NCBI GenBank assembly: GCA_964416595.1
Contig: CAYQES010000002.1
Coordinates: 62,001-126,000, forward strand
From: JAKFYM01 sp964416595
GTDB lineage: Bacteria; Bdellovibrionota; UBA1018; CAIPTA01
DNA: 64,000 nucleotides
Direction: 5' to 3'
Part shown: positions 34,638-42,467 of the stretch, piece by piece
Layout of the letters: each line of letters opens with the position of its first letter
Position numbering within the stretch: position 1 is the first letter of the stretch
Translations under genes and position numbers: made by a program
The notes under the pieces: generated by a model
Told to the model about the DNA's origin: nothing
Databases searched by the model: none
What the model saw: only the letters and a program-made list of their open reading frames with translations

Positions 34638-35027
34638 TTATAGAGATTCCACTAGCTTTTTGTAAGCGTCAGTGGATAGCAATTCTTGCGTTTCCGAAGG
34701 ATTGTTTAATTCAATCTTAAGCATCCAAGCTTTTCCGTAAGGATCGGAATTGCATATGCCCGGTTCATTCACGAGCGCGGAATTTACATCAAGTACTTTT
34801 CCACTAAGCGGTGAATAGAGATCACTTACGGCCTTGATGCTTTCCACAACACCGAAAGTATCGCCTTTGGTAAGGGATTTTCCTTTAGCAGGCAATTCCA
34901 CAAACACCACTTCGCCTAAAGCGTCTTGTGCGTGATGGGTGATGCCGATGGTTGCGATCTTGCCTTCCACGAGAGCCCATTCATGATCTTTGGTATATTT
35001 AAGGTGAGAGGGAATTTTTTCCGCCAT
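34638..35027 (-). CDS. gcvH: Glycine cleavage system H protein
   Basis: GcvH carries the lipoyl arm that shuttles the aminomethyl group between the P, T and L proteins of glycine cleavage. At 129 residues it has the family length. The lipoylated lysine is Lys65 in GVVESIKAVSDLYSPLSGKV, and HEWALVEGKIATIGITHHAQ and the C-terminal PYGKAWMLKIEL are conserved. AAGGAG precedes ATG 35027. It follows gcvT by 21 bases, in a folD-gcvT-gcvH order; genes for the P protein are not in the window. Confidence 0.96.
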   Translation of the reverse strand: MAEKIPSHLKYTKDHEWALVEGKIATIGITHHAQDALGEVVFVELPAKGKSLTKGDTFGVVESIKAVSDLYSPLSGKVLDVNSALVNEPGICNSDPYGKAWMLKIELNNPSETQELLSTDAYKKLVESL

Positions 35028-35048
35028 GGTTTTTAGTCTCCTTATTAC

Positions 35049-36164
35049 TTATTTTGAGGGCCGTTGGTAAAAAGGCGTAGCTACCACTTCGGCATTGTAA
35101 AGCCGATCGCGGATCCGCACTTTTAGTTTTGTGCCCACTGGTTGGAAATTTGTTTTCACGTAACCGATGGCAATGGGCTCTCCGAGAGAAGGGGAGAGGG
35201 TGCCGCTAGTTACTTCACCTACTTTTTGCCCTGCTTCATCGAGGATTTCATAACCCTGGCGAGCAATGCCTCGCTCCGTTACTTTTAAACCCACTAAAGA
35301 TCTCGTGGCTCCGGCAGCTTTTACTCTTTGCAAAACACTTTTGCCGGCGAAATCGGTGGGTTTATCTAACTTCACCACCCAACCTAAACCCGCTTCCAAC
35401 GGATTGGTGTCTGCGGTGATCTCGTGGCCATAGAGCGGAAATTTCATTTCTGTGCGCAATGTATCCCGGGCGCCTAAGCCGCAAGGGAGGAGTCCGTGGG
35501 GTTTCCCGAGTTCCATCAATGCTTTCCACAATGGAACAGCCTGGCTTGCTGGGGCGTAGAGCTCGAAACCGTCTTCGCCTGTGTAACCCGTGCGGCTAAC
35601 GATAGTATTTTTTCCAAAAATTTCTGTTTCTAGGAAGTGGTAGTATTTCAGATCCGTTAACGGAACTTTTACTAAGCCAGAAAGAATTTTTTCCGAGAGC
35701 GGCCCTTGCAATGCAATTTGGCAGAATTCATCGGAAGCGTGATGGAGCTTTATGTCTTTCGCGGATTTAGCTCGGGATTGGATCCATTCCCAATCCTTAT
35801 CAATATTGCCAGCGTTGATGCACAAAAGGTAGCGGCCTTCGTCCCGCTTGTACACCAAAAGATCATCCACCACGCCGCCATTTTCGTAGCACATCACTGT
35901 GTACTGGGCTTGGCCGATTTTTAGGCGGGAAACATTATTGGTAACAAGTTGATTGAGAAAAAGTTCTGCGCCTGCTCCGTCCACCAACACTTCGCCCATA
36001 TGGCTCACATCGAAGAGGCCGGCTTTGGTGCGCACGGCTTGGTGCTCTTGGCTCAAACCCGAATATTGCACGGGCATATGCCAGCCACCGAAATCCACCA
36101 TTTTGGCGCCCAAGTCGATATGAGTTTGGTTGAGAGGAGTTTTTTTCATCAGAGGAGTATTCAT
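35049..36164 (-). CDS. gcvT: Glycine cleavage system T protein (aminomethyltransferase)
   Basis: GcvT releases ammonia from the lipoyl-bound aminomethyl group and passes the one-carbon unit to tetrahydrofolate. The 371-residue protein has the full family pattern: KMVDFGGWHMPVQYSG, AGLFDVSHMGEVLVDG, VVDDLLVYKRDE with the catalytic Asp, SRTGYTGEDGFELYAP, and GARDTLRTEMKFPLYGHEI. It lies between folD and gcvH, so the operon makes methylene-tetrahydrofolate and interconverts it. No glycine riboswitch is visible in the 48 bases upstream. Confidence 0.96.
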   Translation of the reverse strand: MNTPLMKKTPLNQTHIDLGAKMVDFGGWHMPVQYSGLSQEHQAVRTKAGLFDVSHMGEVLVDGAGAELFLNQLVTNNVSRLKIGQAQYTVMCYENGGVVDDLLVYKRDEGRYLLCINAGNIDKDWEWIQSRAKSAKDIKLHHASDEFCQIALQGPLSEKILSGLVKVPLTDLKYYHFLETEIFGKNTIVSRTGYTGEDGFELYAPASQAVPLWKALMELGKPHGLLPCGLGARDTLRTEMKFPLYGHEITADTNPLEAGLGWVVKLDKPTDFAGKSVLQRVKAAGATRSLVGLKVTERGIARQGYEILDEAGQKVGEVTSGTLSPSLGEPIAIGYVKTNFQPVGTKLKVRIRDRLYNAEVVATPFYQRPSK

Positions 36165-36212
36165 ACCTTGGGCCCAGTGAGGAGTGCAAGAGAGCTAAGG
36201 AGGCAGAACCAT

Positions 36213-37103
36213 TTATTGCCGAGCGTTAGTTTGTCGCTGCTCGGCGGCTCGCAGAGTATTGCGTAGAAGCAGTGCGATGGTCATGGGTCCTACGCCATGG
36301 GGTACGGGGGTAAGGAAACTCGCCACACCCGTAACAGAGGCCGCATCCACATCACCTACCACTCGGCTTTTGCCTTTTTCTGTTTCTCGATTGATGCCCA
36401 CATCGATCACCACTGCGCCGGGTTTCACAAAAGATTTATCCACAAATTTTGCGCGGCCGATGGCGGCCACGAGGATATCGGCGGTGGCACAGAGTTCCCT
36501 TAAATTCTTTGTGCGCGAATGACAAATGGTAACGGTAGCATCCGCGGCCAATAGCATTTGCGCCATGGGTTTCCCCACGATGGTAGAACGGCCAATCACC
36601 ACGGCTTGTTTGCCTGCGATGTTTATGTTCGCTTCTTTTAAAATTTCCATCACACCAGCGGGCGTGCAGGGCGGAAGGCCGTGGGCTAAGGCTTGTTTCG
36701 CGTCGATAAAAAGTTGGCCCGCATTCATGGGATGAAATCCATCCACGTCTTTTTCCGGGGCGATGGTGGCTTGGATGAGGCGCTCATCCCAATCTTTAGG
36801 CAGCGGAGATTGCACGAGGATTCCGTCCACATCATTTCGCTGATTTAATTCTTTCACTAACTTTTCCAATTCAGAAAAACCATCCGCGGGCGATAAACGA
36901 AAATCCAAAGGCGTGATGCCGATATCGATGCAGGTTTGGCTTTTTTTCTTCACATAAATTTCGCTGCCGGGATCATTGCCCACAAGCACCACGGCTAAGC
37001 AGGGATTACGGCCATGGTGAGAATGAAAATCTGAGGCCGCCTTCTTGCAGCTCCGGAGGATTTTTTCGTTAAGTTCTTGGGTTTTAAAAATCCGGGTTTC
37101 CAT
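36213..37103 (-). CDS. folD: Bifunctional methylenetetrahydrofolate dehydrogenase/cyclohydrolase
   Basis: FolD interconverts 5,10-methylene-, methenyl- and 10-formyl-tetrahydrofolate with NADP. The start is set at ATG 37103 (METRIFKTQEL), giving 296 residues, the family length; an upstream in-frame ATG at 37172 adds 23 residues unlike the family. Conserved elements are SEIYVKKKSQTCIDIGI with the catalytic lysine, DGILVQSPLPKDWDE, EKDVDGFHPMNAGQL, VIGRSTIVGKPMAQ of the NADP site, and PVPHGVGPMTIALLL. It is divergent from flgF and starts the folD-gcvT-gcvH group. Confidence 0.95.
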   Translation of the reverse strand: METRIFKTQELNEKILRSCKKAASDFHSHHGRNPCLAVVLVGNDPGSEIYVKKKSQTCIDIGITPLDFRLSPADGFSELEKLVKELNQRNDVDGILVQSPLPKDWDERLIQATIAPEKDVDGFHPMNAGQLFIDAKQALAHGLPPCTPAGVMEILKEANINIAGKQAVVIGRSTIVGKPMAQMLLAADATVTICHSRTKNLRELCATADILVAAIGRAKFVDKSFVKPGAVVIDVGINRETEKGKSRVVGDVDAASVTGVASFLTPVPHGVGPMTIALLLRNTLRAAEQRQTNARQ

Positions 37104-37297
37104 GGATTTCACCCTATCCCATGGGGTGCTTACCTGCCAAAATTTTGACGAAAAAACCGCTGGCTCCGTCAAAAAACCTGGAGCCGGTTTCCAGGTTTAT
37201 CCGGTTTCTTGTGCCGGCTATTTTCCTGGCTTCGAAGAACGCCTGGAATCTATGGAGGAATTTTCTTCTCCCCTATTTTTAACGCTAAGTGTACGGC

Positions 37298-37313
37298 TGG
37301 TACAGGCCTTGCT
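37298..37313 (+). promoter_or_regulatory. Sigma-54 (-24/-12) promoter of the flagellar operon
   Basis: TGGTAC-AGGCC-TTGCT matches the RpoN consensus TGGCAC-N5-TTGCA, with exactly ten bases between the GG and GC pairs. The predicted start is near 37324, which leaves a leader of about 13 bases before flgF ATG 37337. Sigma-54 control of rod, ring and hook genes is well known in other bacteria. Confidence 0.75.
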
Positions 37314-37336
37314 TTTTCAGCTCTAGGGGGGAAGGA

Positions 37337-38176
37337 ATGAGCAAAGGTTTATGGCCAGCAATATCGGGAAGCATCGCCCAAAGCGAGCGGCTCGATACCA
37401 TTGCCAACAATCTCGCCAATTCCGACACCAACGGCTTCAAAAAGGATCAATTAGCCTTCCGCGCGGTAATGAGTAGCGCCGTGACAGCAGCCATGAAGGA
37501 AGGGATTCCCACGAAGCCGTATACGGAGAAGGACTTCCATAAATTGGACGGAGCCGATTCAACTTTCGTAGCGGTTGACGGCTCCTTCACGGATTTTTCC
37601 CAAGGAAGGGCAAAAGTGACGGGATCTCCCCTGGATGTGGCACTGGAAGGAAGAGGATTTCTGGAGGTGCTCGCCCCGCAAGGAGTGCGGTTTACGCGGC
37701 AAGGAAGCCTGCGCATGAATCAAGAAGGAGCATTGGTTACCCTGGAAGGGTTTCCTGTGCTCAGTTCTGGTGGGCAGGAAGCCGCCGATGGCCAGCCCGT
37801 GCCTCGAGAGGAGCTCTTGGCCCGGGCCATACGGTTGGATCCAGCATTAGGAACAAAAGTAACGATCACCACCGACGGAAAAATTTATCAGGGCCAACAG
37901 GAAGTGGCCCAACTTTCCGTGGTGGAATTCGTGGATCCAAAACTCTTAAGCAAAGAGGGTAGTTCTTTGTTCCGCAACGAAACACCGGCGAATATTTCTG
38001 GCGTGCCTTCTTCCACGGATGTGAAGCAGGGAATGTTGGAGACTTCGAACGTGAATGCGATCGCGGAAATGTCAGAACTCTTGAAAGCCACGCGGATGTT
38101 CGAGGCAAACGAGAAGATCGTAAGAACTTACGGAGACCTTGAAAGTAGAGCAGTGAACGATTTAGGCAAACTCTGA
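37337..38176 (+). CDS. flgF: Flagellar proximal rod protein FlgF
   Basis: A 279-residue flagellar rod protein exported by the flagellar type III system. The N-terminus SKGLWPAISGSIAQSERLDT with ANNLANSDTNGFKKDQLAF is the conserved rod/hook coiled-coil signature, the middle LDVALEGRGFLEVLAPQGVR is the FlgF/FlgG core, and the C-terminus LETSNVNAIAEMSELLKATR forms the partner helix. ATG 37337 is chosen for its strong GGGGAAGGA ribosome site; the open frame extends upstream to 37289 without support. It follows a sigma-54 type promoter and is the first gene of the flagellar cluster. Confidence 0.93.
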   Translation: MSKGLWPAISGSIAQSERLDTIANNLANSDTNGFKKDQLAFRAVMSSAVTAAMKEGIPTKPYTEKDFHKLDGADSTFVAVDGSFTDFSQGRAKVTGSPLDVALEGRGFLEVLAPQGVRFTRQGSLRMNQEGALVTLEGFPVLSSGGQEAADGQPVPREELLARAIRLDPALGTKVTITTDGKIYQGQQEVAQLSVVEFVDPKLLSKEGSSLFRNETPANISGVPSSTDVKQGMLETSNVNAIAEMSELLKATRMFEANEKIVRTYGDLESRAVNDLGKL

Positions 38177-38192
38177 TTCCAGGAGGGAACGG

Positions 38193-38978
38193 ATGTTACG
38201 AGCAGTACACACGGCGGCCACCGGCATGGAGGCCATGCAAACGAACCTTGATAACGTAGCCAACAACTTGGCCAACGTTAACACCACCGCCTTCAAAAAG
38301 AGCACGGCGGAATTCCAAGATCTTTATTACCAAACGCTGCGGGCTCCGGGCACGCAGATCTCTGCGGATACCAACGCGCCCACGGGTGTGCAGGTGGGAG
38401 TGGGGGTAAAAACGGCCAGCGTGCATAAGGATTTTACTCCTGGCTCTGCGCGGCCCACCGGCAATCAGCTGGATATTTTGATCAACGGCGATGGATTTTT
38501 CACCGTGCAACGGGAGAATGGTGAGCAGGGTTATACTCGGGACGGCGGTTTTAAAGTGGATAGCCAAGGGCGAGTGATGACAAATTCTGGTCACCTGCTC
38601 AATCCGGCAATCACAATTCCCCCTAACTCAGCAGGAATCACCATTTCGCCTACAGGCATTGTGAGCTCCCGGGATAGCGAAGGAAAAGTTTCTGAGATTG
38701 GTCAAATTGAAATCGTGAGTTTCATCAATCCCCAGGGCCTCACGGCCCTCGGTGGCAACCTTTACCAAATGAGTGATTCTTCTGGCCAAGCTGTGCAAGG
38801 GGCCCCAGGCAGTAACGGCTTGGGCCAATTGGAACAATTTAAACTCGAATCCTCCAACGTGAACGTGGTGAACGAGATGGTGAATATGATCCAAGCCCAG
38901 CGGGCCTACGAAATGAATTCGAAGGTGATGTCAGCCGCGGATCAAATGCTCCAGGTGTCGAACAATGTTATCAAGTGA
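38193..38978 (+). CDS. flgG: Flagellar distal rod protein FlgG
   Basis: FlgG builds the distal rod that crosses the peptidoglycan and outer membrane. The 261-residue protein has the usual length and motifs: AATGMEAMQTNLDNVANNL, ANVNTTAFKKSTAEFQDLYY, QLDILINGDGFFTVQRENGE, and the C-terminal LESSNVNVVNEMVNMIQAQR with YEMNSKVM. The ribosome site CAGGAGGGAA is close to consensus. It lies 16 bases after flgF and overlaps flgA by 14 bases. Confidence 0.97.
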   Translation: MLRAVHTAATGMEAMQTNLDNVANNLANVNTTAFKKSTAEFQDLYYQTLRAPGTQISADTNAPTGVQVGVGVKTASVHKDFTPGSARPTGNQLDILINGDGFFTVQRENGEQGYTRDGGFKVDSQGRVMTNSGHLLNPAITIPPNSAGITISPTGIVSSRDSEGKVSEIGQIEIVSFINPQGLTALGGNLYQMSDSSGQAVQGAPGSNGLGQLEQFKLESSNVNVVNEMVNMIQAQRAYEMNSKVMSAADQMLQVSNNVIK

Positions 38979-39954
38979 GCTGATTCGTAAAATAGCTTTT
39001 CTATTGTTCGTTTTATTATTTCCCGTGGAAGTATGGGCATTGCCTACTAAAGCCGTGGAAGTGCGCTTGGAATCCACGGTGAATGTGGCTAGTGAAACCG
39101 TAGTGCTGGGGGATGTGGCCACGATTTACGCCAAGAGCATGCGGGATTTTCAAACTCTCTCCCAATTAACACTCTCGAAAATTCCTGAGAGTGGAGAACT
39201 GCGTTTGCCACAAGGATATTTGGAGGGCCGCATCCGGGAAGTCTTGCCTGCGGGAACTACTTTTCAATTGCACGCTCCAAGCCAGGTTGTGTTTCGGCTG
39301 GCTACCTTAGGAATTTCTCCGGAAGAATTCGCCGCAGAAATTTTAAAACGCGCCCGCTCTGAAGGCCGCATCCCCGAATGGGCGGAAGCACAAATTGAAC
39401 CTGTTGGTGGATTTGACCAATTGAAGCTCTGGCGTGGAAATCAAGTGCGCATTGATCCCGCCGCGGAAATGCCCCGCTGGAAGGGTGAGATGGCATTTAA
39501 AGTAGCACCGCTCGGGAAATCCGATTTAGCTTGGGTGAAAGTAAAAGTTCGTTGGTTTGCTGAAGCTTGGGTAGCTAAGCGCGCTTTAGGAATTTTATCT
39601 CCCTTACGTCCAGAAGATTTTGAATCCACAAGAGTGGAAGTAACCGCCTTACGAGAAGATCCACTCTTGGTCAAAGAAGATCTTAATGTTTATTTGCGTT
39701 CTGCCCGAGCTCGGCGCTCGATTGCCGCCGCCAATCCGCTCACGGCTCAAGCCATTGAACGCGCTCCAGATGCTAAGGCCGGGCAACCGTTGCGGGTTGT
39801 GTTCGTTTCCGAGAGTGGCATTCGTGTGAGTGCCGAAGGCGCATTAATCGGAGCGGGCATCATTGGCAATGAGGCAAAAGCAAAGCTGCGCACATCCCGC
39901 AAAATCATCACGGGCAAGCTTGTTTCAGAAAATTTAATGGAGGTTAGCTTATGA
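38965..39954 (+). CDS. flgA: Flagellar P-ring assembly chaperone FlgA
   Basis: FlgA is a periplasmic chaperone for P-ring (FlgI) assembly. The 329-residue protein has a signal peptide (KIAFLLFVLLFPVEVWA), an N-terminal part starting EVRLESTVNVASETVVLGDV, and a C-terminal SAF-like region (LGILSPLRPEDFESTRVEV and ANPLTAQAIERAPDAKAGQP). It is longer than enterobacterial FlgA (about 220) because of an extra N-terminal domain, as seen in many deltaproteobacteria. The start lies inside the flgG end, and the 3' end overlaps flgH by four bases. Confidence 0.88.
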   Translation: MLSSELIRKIAFLLFVLLFPVEVWALPTKAVEVRLESTVNVASETVVLGDVATIYAKSMRDFQTLSQLTLSKIPESGELRLPQGYLEGRIREVLPAGTTFQLHAPSQVVFRLATLGISPEEFAAEILKRARSEGRIPEWAEAQIEPVGGFDQLKLWRGNQVRIDPAAEMPRWKGEMAFKVAPLGKSDLAWVKVKVRWFAEAWVAKRALGILSPLRPEDFESTRVEVTALREDPLLVKEDLNVYLRSARARRSIAAANPLTAQAIERAPDAKAGQPLRVVFVSESGIRVSAEGALIGAGIIGNEAKAKLRTSRKIITGKLVSENLMEVSL

Positions 39955-40811
39955 GGCTCGCTTTTTCGGTTTTCTTAGGCCTGTGGGTTCTCTACACCTT
40001 CTCTGGCTGCGCGGAAATGTTGCAATCTCTACGGGATGAAAGCGCTGCCGTGGATCGAGAAGCAGATCCTGAGGGAGCCGAAGAAGAGGAGCTTGCGTAC
40101 AAGCCGAAAAATTTACGGGGCTTGAGCGCGAAGAATGTGCCGTCCTACGAACCCGAAGTGGCGCGAGGTTATGGTCGCCGCTTAGCGAGTTATGGCGATG
40201 AATTCGGCGATAATGTTCCCACTGTTCCTTCGGTTCCACCGGAATACCGCCGTTACACAAAAAGTGATTTTGTAGATAGAGTGGCCAATGAAAACAGCCT
40301 ATGGGATGGCCAAGGCCAGGATAATTTTCTCTTCAGTCAAAATCGCCAGCGGGAACCAGGTGATTTGATCACGGTGGACGTGGAAAAAGAACTAAAACGG
40401 GAAATCCAATACCAATTGTGGATGACTCTGCCACCAGAGCAACGCCGTTTAAAACGCGTGCCCGCAAGCACTGAGACCGCAAAAACCGGTGCTAACGGAG
40501 CTGCGCCTGCAGCTGGTGCTGATGCTGCAAAAACTGAAAAAGCCGCTGAAGAAAAAAATCGTGATGCTGCAGAAGAGGCTGCCAAAACCAATTTGGCTTC
40601 CAGCGGGAAAGAAGACGATGTGGTGCGCATGGAAGTGGCAGAGAATTTAGGCAACGGTTTAGTGCGCATGGTGGGCCAAAAGCGGGTGATCTACCGTGGT
40701 CAAACAAGAATTGTAGAGATAATGTCGCTCGTGAACAACAAGGATGTGGATGATAGCGGCCGTGTGAAGAGCTCTGCCTTCCTTGATATGAAAACGCAGG
40801 TGATCCAATGA
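39951..40811 (+). CDS. flgH: Flagellar L-ring lipoprotein FlgH
   Basis: FlgH forms the outer-membrane bushing of the basal body. The 286-residue precursor has a lipobox ending FSGC with Cys20. Typical elements are SLWDGQGQDNFLFSQNRQRE, PGDLITVDVEKELKRE, and the C-terminal GNGLVRMVGQKRVIYRGQTR with VNNKDVDDSGRVKSSAF. An Ala/Glu/Lys-rich insertion (about residues 165-222) replaces the short variable loop of other FlgH proteins. The N-terminal 90 residues are also acidic and extended. Four-base overlaps join it to flgA and flgI. Confidence 0.92.
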   Translation: MRLAFSVFLGLWVLYTFSGCAEMLQSLRDESAAVDREADPEGAEEEELAYKPKNLRGLSAKNVPSYEPEVARGYGRRLASYGDEFGDNVPTVPSVPPEYRRYTKSDFVDRVANENSLWDGQGQDNFLFSQNRQREPGDLITVDVEKELKREIQYQLWMTLPPEQRRLKRVPASTETAKTGANGAAPAAGADAAKTEKAAEEKNRDAAEEAAKTNLASSGKEDDVVRMEVAENLGNGLVRMVGQKRVIYRGQTRIVEIMSLVNNKDVDDSGRVKSSAFLDMKTQVIQ

Positions 40812-41815
40812 AAAAAATACTTTGTTTGATGCTTGGCCTCTGTTTTATTTCCAGTAGCGCTAGCGCGGGGCGGATTAAAGATATTGTGCGTGTAAAGGGC
40901 GTGCGGGAAAACCTCTTGATTGGTTACGGCTTGGTTGTTGGCTTAAAAGGCACTGGGGATTCTAGCGCCGATGTTACAGGCAAGGCCTTGCTCCGCATGT
41001 TTAATAAAATGGGAATGAACGTGGAAACGCAGGTGCAATCAAAAAACGTGGCCTCTGTAGTGGTAACGGCCCGTTTCCCTGCGTTTGCTCGGGCCGGCCA
41101 AAAAATTGATATTACCGTGTCCAGCGTGGGTGATGCGGGCAGCCTCGAGGGTGGAACCTTGTTGGTAACTCCACTCCGAGCGGGGGATCAGCAGGTGTAT
41201 GCCGTGGCTCAAGGGCCTGTGAGTCTTGGCACTTTATCCGATGGTAGCGCTAAGTTTACCACTGCCGGCAGAATACCTGCGGGCGCCATCGTGGAAAAAG
41301 AATTGCCCGGTGATTTTGCCAATAAAAAAGCCTTACGTTTAAGTTTGGATGAACCGGATTTTACTACAGTAGCCCGGGTAGTTCGGGTGATCAACACGGA
41401 GCTCGGTGGGAAGTATGCTACTTCTGTGGATCAAAACACGATCGATTTGATTGTACCATTTTCTTATGACGGAAATGCTGTCGAATTAATGGCGGTTCTG
41501 GAGAATTTGACGGTCAATACCGACACTCGCGCTCGCGTGGTGATCAATGAAAAAACCGGCACCGTGGTGGCTGGGGGGAAAGTTCGGATTAAAAATGTGG
41601 CTCTTTCCCATGGAGATCTTTCGATCCAGGTGGGAGATGCAAAGCCTGCCGCCAAGGGTGGCGGGAAGAAAGTATTGGAAATTCAGAGCACTACGAATGT
41701 GTCGGAACTGGCAGCGGTGCTGAATGGGATGGGAGTGAGCCCGAAAGATCTCACTGCCATTTTTCAGTCGCTCAAAGCCGCCGGCGCGTTGGAAGGTGAT
41801 CTGGAAGTGATGTGA
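40808..41815 (+). CDS. flgI: Flagellar P-ring protein FlgI
   Basis: FlgI assembles the P ring in the peptidoglycan layer. The 335-residue precursor has a signal peptide (residues 1-20, ending SSASA) and highly conserved stretches: RIKDIVRVKGVRENLLIGYG, VGLKGTGDSS, KNVASVVVTARFPAFARAGQ, GGTLLVTPLRAGDQQVYAVA, and the C-terminal LAAVLNGMGVSPKDLTAIFQ. It starts in an ATGA overlap with flgH. A separate transcription unit with a sigma-54 type promoter begins about 16 bases after its stop. Confidence 0.97.
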   Translation: MKKILCLMLGLCFISSSASAGRIKDIVRVKGVRENLLIGYGLVVGLKGTGDSSADVTGKALLRMFNKMGMNVETQVQSKNVASVVVTARFPAFARAGQKIDITVSSVGDAGSLEGGTLLVTPLRAGDQQVYAVAQGPVSLGTLSDGSAKFTTAGRIPAGAIVEKELPGDFANKKALRLSLDEPDFTTVARVVRVINTELGGKYATSVDQNTIDLIVPFSYDGNAVELMAVLENLTVNTDTRARVVINEKTGTVVAGGKVRIKNVALSHGDLSIQVGDAKPAAKGGGKKVLEIQSTTNVSELAAVLNGMGVSPKDLTAIFQSLKAAGALEGDLEVM

Positions 41816-41830
41816 TTTTGGCGTGGCGAT

Positions 41831-41847
41831 TGGCAAGGACCATGCAA
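41831..41847 (+). promoter_or_regulatory. Second sigma-54 (-24/-12) promoter, after flgI
   Basis: TGGCAA-GGACC-ATGCAA has GG at 41832-41833 and GC at 41844-41845 with exactly ten bases between them, as RpoN requires, and differs from TGGCAC-N5-TTGCA at two positions. The predicted start is near 41857, just before the first hairpin of the GGA-rich RNA. Confidence 0.55.
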
Positions 41848-41856
41848 TAGGTTTAA

Positions 41857-42029
41857 CTGATGCGTGATTCAAGGATTGAATCTCAGGAAACTCGCGCAGG
41901 AAACGGGAAAGGCTTGTTTGCCATGGATGGCGTTCAATTTTTCTTGGTTTTGAGTTTCAGCTCGCAAGGATGCGAAACGCGTTGTTGGGCAGGGAAGCCC
42001 CGGATGAATGGGTTTCCCTGCTTTTTTTT
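41857..42029 (+). ncRNA. GGA-rich hairpin RNA, candidate CsrA-binding sRNA or leader
   Basis: The 226 bases between flgI and flgJ contain no open frame but much structure. From the predicted start near 41857 to the T-run there are eight GGA triplets (at 41873, 41886, 41899, 41906, 41925, 41968, 41993 and 42002), versus about three expected by chance. Three lie in loops of clear hairpins: GATTCA-AGGAT-TGAATC (41866-41882), GCCA-TGGA-TGGC (41920-41931) and TCGCA-AGGA-TGCGA (41962-41975); a fourth is in the terminator loop. CAGGAAAC occurs twice in between (41885-41892, 41898-41905). CsrB/RsmZ-type RNAs bind CsrA through such A-N-GGA loops. It is preceded by a -24/-12 promoter and ends in a strong terminator. 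Size, promoter and function are inferred; expression is untested. Confidence 0.6.
41989..42029 (+). terminator. Intrinsic terminator between flgI and flgJ
   Basis: GCAGGGAAGCCC (41989-42000) pairs with GGGTTTCCCTGC (42010-42021), twelve pairs with one G-T wobble, across loop CGGATGAAT, followed by eight T (42022-42029). It ends 12 bases before flgJ ATG 42042, so flgJ and later genes need read-through or another promoter. Confidence 0.9.
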
Positions 42030-42041
42030 CGAAAGGCGATC

Positions 42042-42380
42042 ATGCGCATAGATCGAAGTTTACCGGCTCATCGTGAGCCTTCCATCGATCGTGATTCTCC
42101 TCTCTGGCAGGCAGCCGAGGGCATGGAAGCCAATTTTTTAAAAGAGATGTTGAAGAATATGCGTAAAACCGTGCAGGAAAGCCCGGAGATGCAAAATAAC
42201 CGAGGATTCCAGATTTTCCGTGGCATGCTCGACGATCATTACGCGGAAATTGCTGCTAAAACCCAAGGAATTGGTTTAGCAGAAGTAATTGTGAAACAAG
42301 TTATGCAAATGCAGCAGGACCAGCAAAATAAAGCGGCAGAGGTACGGGAAGTAAATAAAAGTGATACAATCAAGAAATAA
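42042..42380 (+). CDS. flgJ: Rod-binding protein FlgJ (N-terminal domain only)
   Basis: This 112-residue protein matches the N-terminal rod-binding half of FlgJ: EGMEANFLKEMLKNMRKTVQ, GFQIFRGMLDDHYAEIAAKT, and GIGLAEVIVKQVMQMQQDQQ. It caps the rod during assembly. The C-terminal muramidase domain of enterobacterial FlgJ is absent, so peptidoglycan must be opened by another enzyme; single-domain FlgJ is common outside gammaproteobacteria. ATG 42042 is used because AAAGG lies six bases upstream; the longer frame from 41970 would run through the terminator hairpin. Confidence 0.87.
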   Translation: MRIDRSLPAHREPSIDRDSPLWQAAEGMEANFLKEMLKNMRKTVQESPEMQNNRGFQIFRGMLDDHYAEIAAKTQGIGLAEVIVKQVMQMQQDQQNKAAEVREVNKSDTIKK

Positions 42381-42445
42381 GGAGCTTGGCCACCTGGCTA
42401 GATGTGTTAAAATTTTAAGAGGGAAAAACTTCGGGTAACCGGAGT

Positions 42446-42464
42446 AATGTTCAGGAAGGACATT
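42446..42464 (+). promoter_or_regulatory. Hairpin presenting the flgM ribosome site in its loop
   Basis: AATGT (42446-42450) and ACATT (42460-42464) enclose TCAGGAAGG, which is the Shine-Dalgarno sequence of flgM (ATG 42468). A GGA-containing ribosome site in a small hairpin loop is the classical target of CsrA repression. Confidence 0.45.
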
Positions 42465-42467
42465 GAT

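Noticed and set aside
36165..36212. Glycine riboswitch before gcvT
   Set aside because: The 48-base gap is too short and has no tandem aptamer pattern.
37104..37336. Open frame upstream of flgF and N-terminal extension of folD
   Set aside because: Both cross the divergent promoter region and add residues unlike either family; starts at 37337 and 37103 have family-length products.
41857..42029. c-di-GMP (GEMM) riboswitch in the flgI-flgJ gap
   Set aside because: GAAA-type loops and a terminator are present, but the conserved GEMM core around GGACGCAAAGCC cannot be found, while GGA-loop hairpins explain the structure better.
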